In this document: positions 48,862-57,978 of the stretch, one piece after another
Numbering within the stretch: position 1 is the first letter of the stretch
Layout of the letters: every line of letters begins with the position of its first letter
Source of the DNA: Catellatospora coxensis
Lineage (GTDB): Bacteria > Actinomycetota > Actinomycetes > Mycobacteriales > Micromonosporaceae
Assembly: GCF_016862635.1 (NCBI RefSeq)
Contig: NZ_BONI01000023.1
Span: forward strand, 1 to 64,000
Direction of reading: 5' to 3'
Length of the DNA stretch: 64,000 nt
Notes under the pieces: generated by a model
Database searches by the model: none
Told to the model about the DNA's origin: nothing
What the model saw: only the letters and a program-made list of their open reading frames with translations
Position numbers and translations under genes: made by a program

Positions 48862-49542
48862 CTACGGCTTGCGGCGCGGAACGGCGGGCGTGGCGCCCAG
48901 CAGGTGCTGCAGCCCAAGGTCCGGTGGTGGCGGCAGCGGGGCGGCGTGCTCGGCGCGGAAGGACTGCAGCAGGTAGGCGGCCAGCCGCCGGGACGCGGCG
49001 GTCGCGGTGGCCGGCGACAGCGCGGCGACGCTGTTGTTGGCGACCAGCAGCAGGACCAGGTCGGCCAGGTCGAAATCGGAGCGCAGCCGCCCGGCCGCCT
49101 TGGCCCGCCGGGTGAGCTCGGCGAAGCCGTGCTCGGCCAGGGTGCGCTGCCGGTCGCGGTCGACGGCGTCGGGGAACATCGTCAGGAAAGCGGCGGTGAA
49201 GCCGCGGTCGGCGGCCTGCATGGCGCACAACTTCTCGACCAGCAACACGAACCCGTGCCATGGATCCGGGTCGGCGAGCGCGTCGTCGAGCACCGACACG
49301 CAGGCCGTGAACTGGTCGGCGAAGACCTCCTTGATCAGCGACTCGCGGGTCGGGAAGTGCCGGTACAGGGTGGCGACGCCGACCCCGGCGCGGCGGGCGA
49401 TCGCGGCCATCGGCACGTCGACGCCCTGGCGGGAGTATGCCTGCCGAGCGGTGTCGAGGATCCTGGCACGGTTGCGTGCCGCGTCGGCCCGCTGCCCGGC
49501 GGGGTCGGCCGAGGGCGCGATCCGAGATGATCCGGCGGCCAT
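48862..49542 (-). CDS. TetR-family transcriptional regulator
   Basis: A 226-aa repressor. The N-terminal helix-turn-helix is in ILDTARQAYSRQGVDVPMAAIARRAGVGVATLYRHFPTRESL. The C-terminal ligand domain has the usual helical pattern. It is divergent from a quinone oxidoreductase gene with a near-perfect dyad between them, so it probably represses that gene and itself. AAGGTGAG precedes the ATG at 49542. Confidence 0.92.
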   Translation of the reverse strand: MAAGSSRIAPSADPAGQRADAARNRARILDTARQAYSRQGVDVPMAAIARRAGVGVATLYRHFPTRESLIKEVFADQFTACVSVLDDALADPDPWHGFVLLVEKLCAMQAADRGFTAAFLTMFPDAVDRDRQRTLAEHGFAELTRRAKAAGRLRSDFDLADLVLLLVANNSVAALSPATATAASRRLAAYLLQSFRAEHAAPLPPPPDLGLQHLLGATPAVPRRKP

Positions 49543-49555
49543 GTCTCTCACCTTA

Positions 49556-49585
49556 CCGTAAACGGACGCCCCCGTCCGTTTACGG
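49556..49585. promoter_or_regulatory. TetR operator, 12-bp inverted repeat
   Basis: CCGTAAACGGAC (49556-49567) and GTCCGTTTACGG (49574-49585) are perfect reverse complements with a 6-bp spacer, 13 bp from the TetR start and about 60 bp before the quinone oxidoreductase ATG. This is the expected position for an operator controlling both genes. Confidence 0.8.
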
Positions 49586-49643
49586 GGATACGCTCGCCGC
49601 TCGCAGCCCGCGCCACGGCGGGCGGAACGGATACGAGGCGACG

Positions 49644-50609
49644 ATGGATCAGATGCGCGCGGCCATGTTCGACGGCTACGGCCCGCCGGAGGTGCTCTAC
49701 GCGGGCAGCGTGCCGACCCCTGCCGCCGGGCCTGGCGAGGTGCTGGTGCGGGTGCACGCCGCCAGCGTCAACGGCGGTGAGCTGGCCGGCCGGGCGGGCC
49801 GGGTGCGGCTGGTCACGGGGCTGCTCGGCCGTGGTTTCCCCAAGCGCGTCGGGATGGACTTCGCCGGTGAGATCGCCGCGGTCGGGGCGGGCGTCTCCGG
49901 GTACGGCGTCGGCGACCGGGTATGGGGCGGGCTGGGCCGCAGGTTCGGCAGCGCTGCCGAGTTCGTGGCCGTGCGCCCGGAGCTGATCTCTCCGGCCCCG
50001 GCCGGATGGGACCTGGTCGCCGCGGCGGCGCTGCCGGGCGTGGGCACGACGGCGATCACCGCGCTGCGGGACAAGGCCCGGCTGCGGGCCGGCGAGCGGT
50101 TGCTGGTCCGCGGGGCCAGTGGCGGCGTCGGCAGTGTGGCCGTGCAGCTCGGCCGGGCGTACGGGGCACACGTGACCGGGCTGGCAGGTGGCCGCAACCT
50201 GGACCTGGTGCGGGAGCTGGGCGCCGACGAGGTCCACGACTACGCCACGACCGAGCCGGCCGACCTGGGCCGGTTCGACGTGGTCCTCGACACCGTCGGC
50301 ACCGGGTTGCCCGCCCTGCGGCGGCTGCTGGCTCCGGGCGGGCGGATGGTGGCGATCAGCTTCGACCTGGACCGGCTGCTGCCGTCGCTGGGCTACCTCG
50401 CCGCGTCGAGCGTGTTCGGCTCGCGGCGGGTGCGCTTCTTCAGCGGCAACCCGACCGCGCGCCTGTTCGCCGACCTGACGGCGTATGTGGACGCCGGCGC
50501 GGTACGGCCGGTGGTGGGCGGGATCTTCCCGCTGGAGGACATCGCCGGGGCGCACCGGGCGCTGGAGGCCGGCGGCGTACGCGGCAAGATCGTGGTCCGG
50601 GTGGTGTGA
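49644..50609 (+). CDS. NADPH:quinone oxidoreductase (zinc-free MDR family)
   Basis: A 321-aa medium-chain dehydrogenase lacking zinc ligands. It has the AASVNGGE quinone-reductase signature near residue 36, GMDFAGEI, a Rossmann GASGGVGSVAVQL motif near residue 157 and VLDTVG. It reduces quinones or enones with NADPH. Induction by relief of TetR repression is likely from the shared operator. The ATG at 49644 has a GAGG site. Confidence 0.93.
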   Translation: MDQMRAAMFDGYGPPEVLYAGSVPTPAAGPGEVLVRVHAASVNGGELAGRAGRVRLVTGLLGRGFPKRVGMDFAGEIAAVGAGVSGYGVGDRVWGGLGRRFGSAAEFVAVRPELISPAPAGWDLVAAAALPGVGTTAITALRDKARLRAGERLLVRGASGGVGSVAVQLGRAYGAHVTGLAGGRNLDLVRELGADEVHDYATTEPADLGRFDVVLDTVGTGLPALRRLLAPGGRMVAISFDLDRLLPSLGYLAASSVFGSRRVRFFSGNPTARLFADLTAYVDAGAVRPVVGGIFPLEDIAGAHRALEAGGVRGKIVVRVV

Positions 50610-50687
50610 GGCGGGCGGCTCAGCCGGGAAACATGCCGCCGGATTCGGCCTGGAGGGGCCGGCTCGCCGTCCGGTAGGGTCGTCCGC

Positions 50688-51632
50688 GTGGATCTGGACC
50701 GCGTCGCCGCCCAGCTCGGCGTGCCCCTGACCGAGGTCGAGCGCGTGCACCTGCTCGCCGGTGACCGGCCATCGGCCCCGCTGCCCGACAAGGCCGACGC
50801 GCCCGCGATCCTCGACCGGCTCGCGGTGCGACCCGACGACGCCGCCGAGATCATGGAAGGCTGGCCCGACCCGGACTCCCCACTGTGGACACCGGAGCTG
50901 CGCTGGCTGCTCGACCGCTCGATCGCGCTGGTCCGCGCCGATCTCGGCGGGCACGGCTGGCTGCCGCCCGGCCCGGAGCTGCCGCGCGACCGGGGACCCG
51001 CGTGGCGGCACCTGTACGTGTACGGCTACCTGGCCCTGGTCGACGTCGTCCGGGCGTTCCATCGCGAGCACGGCATCGCCGATGCCGTGACCTGGACGTC
51101 CCTGGCGGACCTGGGCCGCAACCTGGCGATCGACCGGCGGATGAACCGCGAGGGCTGGCCGGTCATGCAGGCCTGGCTGACGCTGCACGCGCGCGGCAGC
51201 ATCCACGAGCTGGGCCGGTTGCAGTACCACCCGGCCGACACCACCATCGGCCTGCACATCCCCGAGGCCGGGCCGATAACCCCGCAGGCCGTCACCGCCT
51301 CACTCGACGAGGCCCGCGCGTTCTTCCCGCGTCACTTCCCCGACCGGCAGTTCACGGCGTTCACCTGCGGCTCGTGGCTGCTCGACCCGCAACTGCTCGA
51401 ATACCTGCCGGAGGACTCCAACATCGTCCGGTTCCAGCAGCGGTTCGAGCTGGAGCCCTACGAGGAGCCGGAGGGGCTCGACGCCGACGTCGAGGTGCTG
51501 CGGTTCGTGTTCCGCAGCATCACCACGCCGCTCGACCAGCTGCCGCGCCGCACCGTGCTCGAACGCGCGGCCGTCGATCATCTGAAGGCCGGCCGCCACT
51601 GGCGCTGGCGGCGCGGTAGCTTTCCGATCTGA
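50688..51632 (+). CDS. Acyltransferase-domain (GNAT-like, DUF5596-type) protein
   Basis: A 314-aa cytoplasmic protein beginning with GTG. The N-terminal 110 residues and the remainder (WTSLADLGRNLAIDRRMNREG, IHELGRLQYHP, IGLHIPEAGPI, FTCGSWLLDP) match the two-part N-acyltransferase family often annotated only as acyltransferase domain-containing. The classic GNAT acetyl-CoA loop is not obvious, so the enzymatic activity is uncertain. Confidence 0.72.
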   Translation: MDLDRVAAQLGVPLTEVERVHLLAGDRPSAPLPDKADAPAILDRLAVRPDDAAEIMEGWPDPDSPLWTPELRWLLDRSIALVRADLGGHGWLPPGPELPRDRGPAWRHLYVYGYLALVDVVRAFHREHGIADAVTWTSLADLGRNLAIDRRMNREGWPVMQAWLTLHARGSIHELGRLQYHPADTTIGLHIPEAGPITPQAVTASLDEARAFFPRHFPDRQFTAFTCGSWLLDPQLLEYLPEDSNIVRFQQRFELEPYEEPEGLDADVEVLRFVFRSITTPLDQLPRRTVLERAAVDHLKAGRHWRWRRGSFPI

Positions 51633-51672
51633 GCGGGCCGCGACGGGTCACCGCCACGGATCGGAGGACGGC

Positions 51673-52398
51673 ATGTCGATGCACGACATCGAGGATCTGG
51701 TGTCCGCATCGGTCGTGGTGCTCGACGCCCGCCACGCCGAGGACGACGGCCGGCTGCGCGACTGGTTCACGGCGCTGTACGCGTTCCAGGCAGGATTCGA
51801 CTGCTCGCACACCCAGGGCCGGGTGCTGGACATCCTGCTGCGCCGGGGCCACACCTACCGGCTCGCGCTGCACGAGCACCCCGACTACGAGCAGCGCCGC
51901 GAATTCTTCGACGGGCTGACCGAATTCCAGACGCTGCGCGAAGTCGACGAGGAGGACGACGACTTCGCCGGCTACGACGACTGGCTGGAGGACGGCTACG
52001 TCGACCCGCCGTGGCTGTACTGCGAGGCGGGCACGGCCCTGTGGCGGCGGCTGGTCGACGCGGGGCGGCTGCGGGGACGCGACGCGGTCGCGCCCGCCCG
52101 GGTCGCGCTGCTCGACGTGGTGACGGCGGTCGCCGAGGCCGCCGAGCGGCACGGCGACCCGGGGCTCGTCGCGGCCTGGTACGCCCTGGGCCCCGCCCTG
52201 CTCGTCGACGACCTGATGGATGTCGAGGAGCTGCGGGACGACCCTGCGGTCACCCGGCTGCGGGAGATCGTCGAGCGTTGCGGCGCGGCGTCGGCGGAGC
52301 TGCCGGACGGTTACCGGCCCACCGACGAGCAGCTCGACCTGCTGGGCGACGAGCGCCAGACCTGGTGGTACGGCATCCTCACGACGACGGGCCGCTGA
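51673..52398 (+). CDS. Hypothetical protein, 241 aa
   Basis: Not recognised. It is strongly acidic in the middle (EVDEEDDDFAGYDDWLEDG) with many aromatic residues, no signal peptide and no TM helix, and a C-terminal WWYGIL. It is 40 bp behind the acyltransferase-like gene and may share its transcript. The ATG at 51673 has GGAGG upstream. Confidence 0.65.
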   Translation: MSMHDIEDLVSASVVVLDARHAEDDGRLRDWFTALYAFQAGFDCSHTQGRVLDILLRRGHTYRLALHEHPDYEQRREFFDGLTEFQTLREVDEEDDDFAGYDDWLEDGYVDPPWLYCEAGTALWRRLVDAGRLRGRDAVAPARVALLDVVTAVAEAAERHGDPGLVAAWYALGPALLVDDLMDVEELRDDPAVTRLREIVERCGAASAELPDGYRPTDEQLDLLGDERQTWWYGILTTTGR

Positions 52399-52402
52399 CG
52401 GG

Positions 52403-52954
52403 TCACCCCGCGGAGGCGTCGGGCAGTTGGGGCGGGCAGGGGCGGCCGGGCACGGTGGTCAGTTCGAAGTGCCAGATCTCGTTGGCGTACACCTGGCAGA
52501 GCCCGTAGGCGGCGCCGTTTCGCTGGAGCCAGCGGTCGGCCCGCTGCGGTCCGACGTCGATCGCCTTGCCGGTCACGTGGGTGGACCGGTCGGGGGTGTT
52601 GACGCGCCTGGCCGCCTCCTCCGGGCCGTCTTCCGCGACGGCTTCGTCGAGCAGGTGCTGCTGGTGGCTGCGGCTGCGCCAGCCGGAGTTGATCAGCACT
52701 TCGACACCGTCGCGGCGGGCGTCGGTCGCCGCGTGCCGGATGGCTTCGCGCAGGTCGGGGTCGAGGTTGTCGACGGCGGGGTGGCCCTCGCCGAACGGTG
52801 ACACCGGCCGGTCGAGCGCGCCGTCGCTCGCGGTGAGGCCGCTGTCGGCCGAGGCTATCTCCGTGTACGCGGGAACCGCGGTCAGCAGCGCGGCGGCGGC
52901 GATGCCGACACCGGCCCGCATCGACAGCGAGCGGCGCGGGGGTGGGCAGGACAT
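52403..52954 (-). CDS. Secreted VanY-like D-alanyl-D-alanine carboxypeptidase (M15)
   Basis: A 183-aa exported peptidase. A signal peptide spans about residues 1-36 (basic start, GVGIAAAALLTAVPA core). Zinc and catalytic residues are in STHVTGKAIDVG (SxHxxGxAxD) and IWHFE, the M15 pattern. SGWRSRSHQQ is the family substrate-site motif. It trims D-Ala from peptidoglycan stems. It converges with the previous gene only 4 bp away. Confidence 0.9.
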   Translation of the reverse strand: MSCPPPRRSLSMRAGVGIAAAALLTAVPAYTEIASADSGLTASDGALDRPVSPFGEGHPAVDNLDPDLREAIRHAATDARRDGVEVLINSGWRSRSHQQHLLDEAVAEDGPEEAARRVNTPDRSTHVTGKAIDVGPQRADRWLQRNGAAYGLCQVYANEIWHFELTTVPGRPCPPQLPDASAG

Positions 52955-53097
52955 GTGAACTCCTTCCGGCCACCGGAACGGGGATCCGGTGACTTACGGG
53001 AGATCACTTCAACACGCAGCGTGTTATCACGATGTGAACCGATCACCACACATGCTCTTAACATCGGCGATACGCGCCTAGGAACGTCCCTAAGCCG

Positions 53098-53811
53098 CTA
53101 ATCAGGCATATGCCCGTAAACCTCGATCCAGGCAGCCGACGCGATCTTGCCGGAGTCGCCGTCCATCAAGTCCGGGGCGCCGTAGGCCATGGCCGCCTCG
53201 CGCAGCGCGCCGTAGGCCGACGCCCACGGCTCGGCGGCTTCCTCCTCGCCGTCGCCGTCGACGACCCAGGCCGCCGGCCCGCCCCGGGCGCGGGCACTGT
53301 CGCTCACCAGCCGGTGCAGCAGCCCGAACCCGGACCCGATCGGCGACCCGAGACCCCAGGGTCGGGGTTGGTCCCGCCAGCGCTGCCAGGCCGCCCGGCA
53401 GGCGTCTCCCGCTCCGGAGTTCCTGGCCCGGGCCAGCCGGTGCGCCGTCGGCTCGTCCAGGGCCCGCGCGGCATCGAGGACCCGCACCACCGCGTCGCCG
53501 CCCGCGCCGAACATCAGCGCCAGGCTCAGCTCCTCGACGACATCGACGACCATGGCGTTGGTGTAGCCCGCGCCGGGCAGGATCCGGGCGGTGACCTCGG
53601 CCAGGGCCACCCGCTCCCCCGCCGTCGACGCGGGCTGCGTCCGCACCGCGAACAGCCGTCCCGGCCAGCGGTTGACCAGGACCCGGCCCGGCGACTCGTA
53701 CACCACCAGCCACGGCGGCCGCGCCTCGGGCAGCCGCACCCGCCCGCCGACCCGAACCGCGCGCTCGTGCTCGGGAGCGGCGTGGTCGACCCACAGGTAT
53801 CCCGATTCCAT
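53098..53811 (-). CDS. Hypothetical protein, 237 aa
   Basis: I do not recognise this protein. It has an N-terminal beta-rich part (WLVVYESPGRVLVNRWPGRL), a helical middle with a Leu-rich stretch (VVDVVEELSLALMFG) and an acidic C-terminal segment. No export signal. It is divergent from secA2. The ATG at 53811 is the best start because translation from farther upstream would run through the divergent promoter. Confidence 0.65.
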   Translation of the reverse strand: MESGYLWVDHAAPEHERAVRVGGRVRLPEARPPWLVVYESPGRVLVNRWPGRLFAVRTQPASTAGERVALAEVTARILPGAGYTNAMVVDVVEELSLALMFGAGGDAVVRVLDAARALDEPTAHRLARARNSGAGDACRAAWQRWRDQPRPWGLGSPIGSGFGLLHRLVSDSARARGGPAAWVVDGDGEEEAAEPWASAYGALREAAMAYGAPDLMDGDSGKIASAAWIEVYGHMPD

Positions 53812-53908
53812 CGATTCCTCCGGCCGCTCGGCTGCCCGTCGGATCTTAGGCGCGACGAATGACACGTCCGGGGCGGGCGTATCGCGGCGGAGGACGTACC
53901 TTTGCGGC

Positions 53909-56377
53909 ATGGGTTTGGGTGATCGGTTGAAGCAGAAGCTGCGCGCGTTCATGGAGCGCCCCGGAACGACGGTCAGTCTGGACCGTTATGAGGCGATCCT
54001 GCCGCGGATCCTGGACCTGGAGGACGAGCTCACCGCGTTGACCGACGCGGAACTCACCGAGCGTGCGCTCGCGCTGCGCGACCTCGTCAGCGAGGCCGAG
54101 GACGGGCAGCCCTTCGTCACGCTGGCCGAGCCGCTGCCGATCGACGAGCAGGACCTGGCCGAGATCTGCGCGCTGGGCCGCGAGGCGGGCCGCCGCGCCC
54201 TCGGCGAGCGCGCGTTCGACGTGCAGCTGCTCGGGGCGATGGCGATGCTGCAGGGCAACGTCGTGGAGATGGCCACCGGTGAGGGCAAGACCCTGGCCGC
54301 GTTCATCGCCGCGTTCGGGTACGTCGTGCGCGGCTCGCGGGTGCAGGTGCTGACCGTCAACGACTACCTCGCCGACCGCGACGCGCGCTGGATGGGCCCG
54401 GCATACCGGATGCTCGGCCTGACCGTCGACGCCGTCGGGGAGGCGTCGGGCCACGACGAGCGCGCGGCGGCGTACCGCTGCGACGTCACGTACGTGTCGG
54501 TGAGCGAGGCGGGCTTCGACTTCCTGCGCGACCAGCTGGTGCTGCGCGCCGAGGACGCGGTGATGCCCGGCCTGTACACCGTGATCATCGACGAGGCGGA
54601 CTCGATCCTCATCGACGAGGCGCGGGTGCCGCTGGTCGTGGCCGGCAGCCTCGCCGACGTGACCTCCGACGCGAGCGCGGCGGCGACGCTGGTGGCGACG
54701 ATGCGGCCGGGCCGCGACTACGAGGTCGTCGACGACGGCCGCAACGTGCAGCTCACCGACGCCGGCGCGGCGCTGGTCGAACGCGCCTGGGGCGGCATCC
54801 ACCTCTACGCGCCGGACAACCTGCCCAAGCTCACCGCGGTGAACCTGGCCCTGCACGCGCGGGCGCTGCTGGCCGTGGACGTGGACTACATCGTCAAGGA
54901 CGGCCGGATCGCGCTGGTCGACGAGTTCCGGGGCCGGGTCGCCCGCCGCCGCCGCTGGCCCGACGGGCTGCAGGCCGCGGTCGAGGCCAAGGAGGGCCTG
55001 ACCGCGACGGACGAGGGTGAGATCCTGGCCTCGATCACCGTGCAGGCGTTCATCGCGCTGTACCCGACGGTCGCGGGCATGACCGGCACCGCGTCCACGA
55101 TCGGCGACGAGCTGCGCGAGTTCTACCGCCTGGAGGTCGCGGTCATCCCGCCGAACACGCCCAACGTGCGGGTCGACGAGCCCGACCGGGTGTACGCGAC
55201 GATCGAGGAGAAGGAAGAGGCGCTGATGGCCGAGGTGGCCGCGGCGCACGAGACCGGGCGGCCGGTGCTGGTCGGCACCCTCGACGTGGCCGAGTCGGAG
55301 CGGCTCGCCGCCGCCCTGCGCGAGCACGGCATCACGTGCACGGTGCTGAATGCCAAGAACGACGCGCACGAGGCCGTGGTCATCGCCGAGGCCGGCGGGC
55401 GGGGCACGGTCACCGTGTCCACCCAGATGGCGGGCCGCGGCACCGACATCCGGCTCGGCGGCAGCGACGAGCAGGACCGGGCGGCGATCGCCGAGCTGGG
55501 CGGCCTGTACGTGATCGGCGCGGGCCGGCACGACAGCCGCCGGGTCGACGACCAGCTGCGCGGCCGGGCGGGCCGGCAGGGCGACCCGGGCGGCTCGGTG
55601 TTCTTCGTCAGCCGCGAGGACGAGCTGATCGTGCGGCACGGCGACGGCATCGGCGGCACGACCGCGGGCGACGGGCGGGTCAGCGGCCCGCACGTGCACT
55701 GGGCGGTCGGGCACGCGCAGCGCGTCGCCGAGGGCGTCGACTTCGAGATCCACCGCAACACCTGGCGGTACGGCGTGCTCGTCGAGCGGCAGCGGCAGGT
55801 CCTCGCGCTGCGCCGCAAGGCGCTGCTGACCACCGACGCGGCCGCGGAGCTGCTGCGCGGCGACACGACCCGGTTCCCGGCCGACCTGGACGCGGTCGCC
55901 GAAGCCGACCTGCCCGCCGACCCCGACGCCGACGACCTGGCCCACGCGGGGCTGGAGCTGGTCACCGTCGCGGACCGCTTCGCCGAGGTCGAGGAGGCGA
56001 TCGGCGAGCAGGCGGCCGCGGAGATCGCGCGGCAGATCGCCCTGTACCACCTGGACCGGGGCTGGGCCGATCACCTGGGCATGCTGGCCGACGCCCGCGA
56101 CGGCGTGCACCTGCGCGCGCTGGGCCGGCAGGACCCGCTGGACGAGTTCCACCGGCTGGCGGTGCCCGCGTTCAACAAGCTGCTGACCGGCGTCGACACC
56201 GACACGGCGGACACGTTCATGGCGGCGCGGATCGACAGCGCGGACTGGACCCCCGCGGACGCGGGGCTGGAGCGGCCGAGCGCCACGTGGACGTACATGG
56301 TGCACGACAACCCGTTCGGGTCGGAGATGGAGCGCATGTTCGCCAACCTGGCCAAGATGGTGCTGGGCCGCCGCTGA
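53909..56377 (+). CDS. secA2: Accessory preprotein translocase ATPase SecA2
   Basis: An 822-aa SecA-family ATPase, shorter than the usual housekeeping SecA of about 950 residues. Walker A is MATGEGKT (about 122-129), the DEAD-type Walker B is VIIDEADSIL near residue 227, and QMAGRGTDI and QLRGRAGRQGDPG are the helicase motifs of the second ATPase fold. The C-terminal zinc-binding Cys motif is missing, as in SecA2 proteins. It energises export of a subset of proteins, with SecYEG. Specific substrates are not evident nearby. Confidence 0.93.
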   Translation: MGLGDRLKQKLRAFMERPGTTVSLDRYEAILPRILDLEDELTALTDAELTERALALRDLVSEAEDGQPFVTLAEPLPIDEQDLAEICALGREAGRRALGERAFDVQLLGAMAMLQGNVVEMATGEGKTLAAFIAAFGYVVRGSRVQVLTVNDYLADRDARWMGPAYRMLGLTVDAVGEASGHDERAAAYRCDVTYVSVSEAGFDFLRDQLVLRAEDAVMPGLYTVIIDEADSILIDEARVPLVVAGSLADVTSDASAAATLVATMRPGRDYEVVDDGRNVQLTDAGAALVERAWGGIHLYAPDNLPKLTAVNLALHARALLAVDVDYIVKDGRIALVDEFRGRVARRRRWPDGLQAAVEAKEGLTATDEGEILASITVQAFIALYPTVAGMTGTASTIGDELREFYRLEVAVIPPNTPNVRVDEPDRVYATIEEKEEALMAEVAAAHETGRPVLVGTLDVAESERLAAALREHGITCTVLNAKNDAHEAVVIAEAGGRGTVTVSTQMAGRGTDIRLGGSDEQDRAAIAELGGLYVIGAGRHDSRRVDDQLRGRAGRQGDPGGSVFFVSREDELIVRHGDGIGGTTAGDGRVSGPHVHWAVGHAQRVAEGVDFEIHRNTWRYGVLVERQRQVLALRRKALLTTDAAAELLRGDTTRFPADLDAVAEADLPADPDADDLAHAGLELVTVADRFAEVEEAIGEQAAAEIARQIALYHLDRGWADHLGMLADARDGVHLRALGRQDPLDEFHRLAVPAFNKLLTGVDTDTADTFMAARIDSADWTPADAGLERPSATWTYMVHDNPFGSEMERMFANLAKMVLGRR

Positions 56378-56387
56378 CGGACCGGCC

Positions 56388-56420
56388 GTGCTCCCGGTGC
56401 GGCGACCGCACCGGGAGCAC
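56388..56420. terminator. Bidirectional terminator, 15-bp perfect stem
   Basis: GTGCTCCCGGTGCGG (56388-56402) and CCGCACCGGGAGCAC (56406-56420) are exact reverse complements with a 3-base loop, between the convergent secA2 and protease genes. Confidence 0.85.
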
Positions 56421-56425
56421 GATCA

Positions 56426-57691
56426 TCAGTTCTGGAAGCGCCAGGTCTGGTTGGACTGGTTGCTGCCGCAGTGCCAGATGATCAGCTGGGTGCCGTTGGC
56501 GGTGCCCCACGCGTCGGCGTCGAGGCACTTGCCCGACTGCGGGTTGCGCAGGTTGCCGTCGACGAACTGCCACAGCTGACCGCCGGCGGTGTTGCAGGTC
56601 CACTGCTGCACCCGGGTGCCCTCGGCGGTGCCGTTGCCGGTGATGTCCAGGCACTTGCCCGTGCGGGCGTTGACCAGCTGCTGCCCGCGCCACGTCCAGC
56701 GCACCTCGGGGCCGCCGTGGCAGTCCCACAGCTGGATCTTCACGCCGTCCTCGGGCCGCCCGCCGGACACGTCGACGCAGCGGTTCGACCCGGTTCCGAT
56801 GATCATCTGTCCGGTGCCCGGCGGCGGGTCGGCGGGCTCCAGCGCCGTGCCGCGGTACACCCGGTCGAGCAGGGCGAACAGCGCGGTGTCGTAGCGGGCC
56901 AGCTCGGCGCGGGTGTTGACGTCGTTGTGCACGCCGTCGCCGCCGGCCGGGCCCTGCCGGTTGAGGTCGAAGTAGGACTGGACGCCCTCGGCCCAGTACT
57001 CGCCCACGTTCGAGCCGGCGTAGGTGTTGTTCCACAGGCCCATGGACCGGGCACGGCTGTACGCGCCGTCGAGCTCGGGCCCGAACCGCGGGTCGGTGTA
57101 CCGCAGCGACCAGCCGTCCACGGTGTGCCCGAACTCGTGGATGTAGACGTTCTCGCCGCCCTGGTTGTCGATGAGGTTCGCCTCGGTGCCCACGGTCAGC
57201 GGCCCGCCCATGCCGGCCCAGTAACGCTCGTCCCACGACGTCCCGTGGTCGCGGAAGATCTCGGGGATGGAGCTGATCCGCTCGCTGCGCGCGATCATCA
57301 CGATGCGCACGTTGCGCCGGTTCAGCTCGGGCACGGCGTACCCGGGGTAGGTGGTCACCAGGGTGGTGGCCTGGCGGGCGGCTTTGATCAGGGTGGAGTC
57401 CGCGATCGCGGCCGAGCCGAGGATGGGCACGGCGATGCCGGTCGCGGGGTCGACCGGGCCGGCGACGTACTTGGCGTACCAGCGGGTGTCAAGCTGGAAC
57501 CGGGCGACGACGGCCTGCGGCACCGGCCGCTGGACGACCGGCGCGGCCGCGGCGGCCGCCTGGGTGATCGGGGCCGCGGCGCTTGATCCGCCGACGGCCA
57601 CGGCGGCGCCGCTGCACAGCAGGAGCGCGCCGAGCAGGCGCAGCGACCGCGCCGATCTCCACCGCGCCGGTCCCTTGGTGAGTGCCTTCAT
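56426..57691 (-). CDS. Secreted zinc-type protease with ricin-B lectin domain
   Basis: A 421-aa exported protein. The signal peptide covers about residues 1-41 (basic start, LRLLGALLLCSGAAVAVGG core). The catalytic domain has the zincin helix HEFGH near residue 185 and a likely third ligand Glu in EYWAEG. From about residue 290 a ricin-type beta-trefoil follows, with QLWDC, QQWTC and QTWRFQN QxW repeats. The lectin module would target it to a polysaccharide surface. Substrate unknown. Confidence 0.88.
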   Translation of the reverse strand: MKALTKGPARWRSARSLRLLGALLLCSGAAVAVGGSSAAAPITQAAAAAAPVVQRPVPQAVVARFQLDTRWYAKYVAGPVDPATGIAVPILGSAAIADSTLIKAARQATTLVTTYPGYAVPELNRRNVRIVMIARSERISSIPEIFRDHGTSWDERYWAGMGGPLTVGTEANLIDNQGGENVYIHEFGHTVDGWSLRYTDPRFGPELDGAYSRARSMGLWNNTYAGSNVGEYWAEGVQSYFDLNRQGPAGGDGVHNDVNTRAELARYDTALFALLDRVYRGTALEPADPPPGTGQMIIGTGSNRCVDVSGGRPEDGVKIQLWDCHGGPEVRWTWRGQQLVNARTGKCLDITGNGTAEGTRVQQWTCNTAGGQLWQFVDGNLRNPQSGKCLDADAWGTANGTQLIIWHCGSNQSNQTWRFQN

Positions 57692-57978
57692 CGTGACGAT
57701 GTCCTTCCAGGTCGGAGCCCGGACCTTCGCGAGCGACGGCGGCGCGGGCTGGACGCGTGCGGTGACCGCGGTGATGCCGGATCACATGTGCGCCCACGCT
57801 AAGCCGCGCTGATCGACCTTCGTTAATGCTTTCGAAACCTCCGAGCCGCCTCGTTTCCCAAGGTCGACTTGTTCGTTCCTCCTGGCAGACGCCGTCCGCG
57901 GGGGTGGCGGGCGGTGGAGCGGGAGGCTGCTCCACCACAGTCTCGGGAGCGCCGCGGCCGCGGCGGAAGGTGTGCGAC
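57692..57978. other. Divergent intergenic region
   Basis: This 287-bp gap separates the leftward protease and rightward multicopper oxidase genes and holds their promoters. I see no reading frame with coding support and no strong repeat. Confidence 0.5.
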
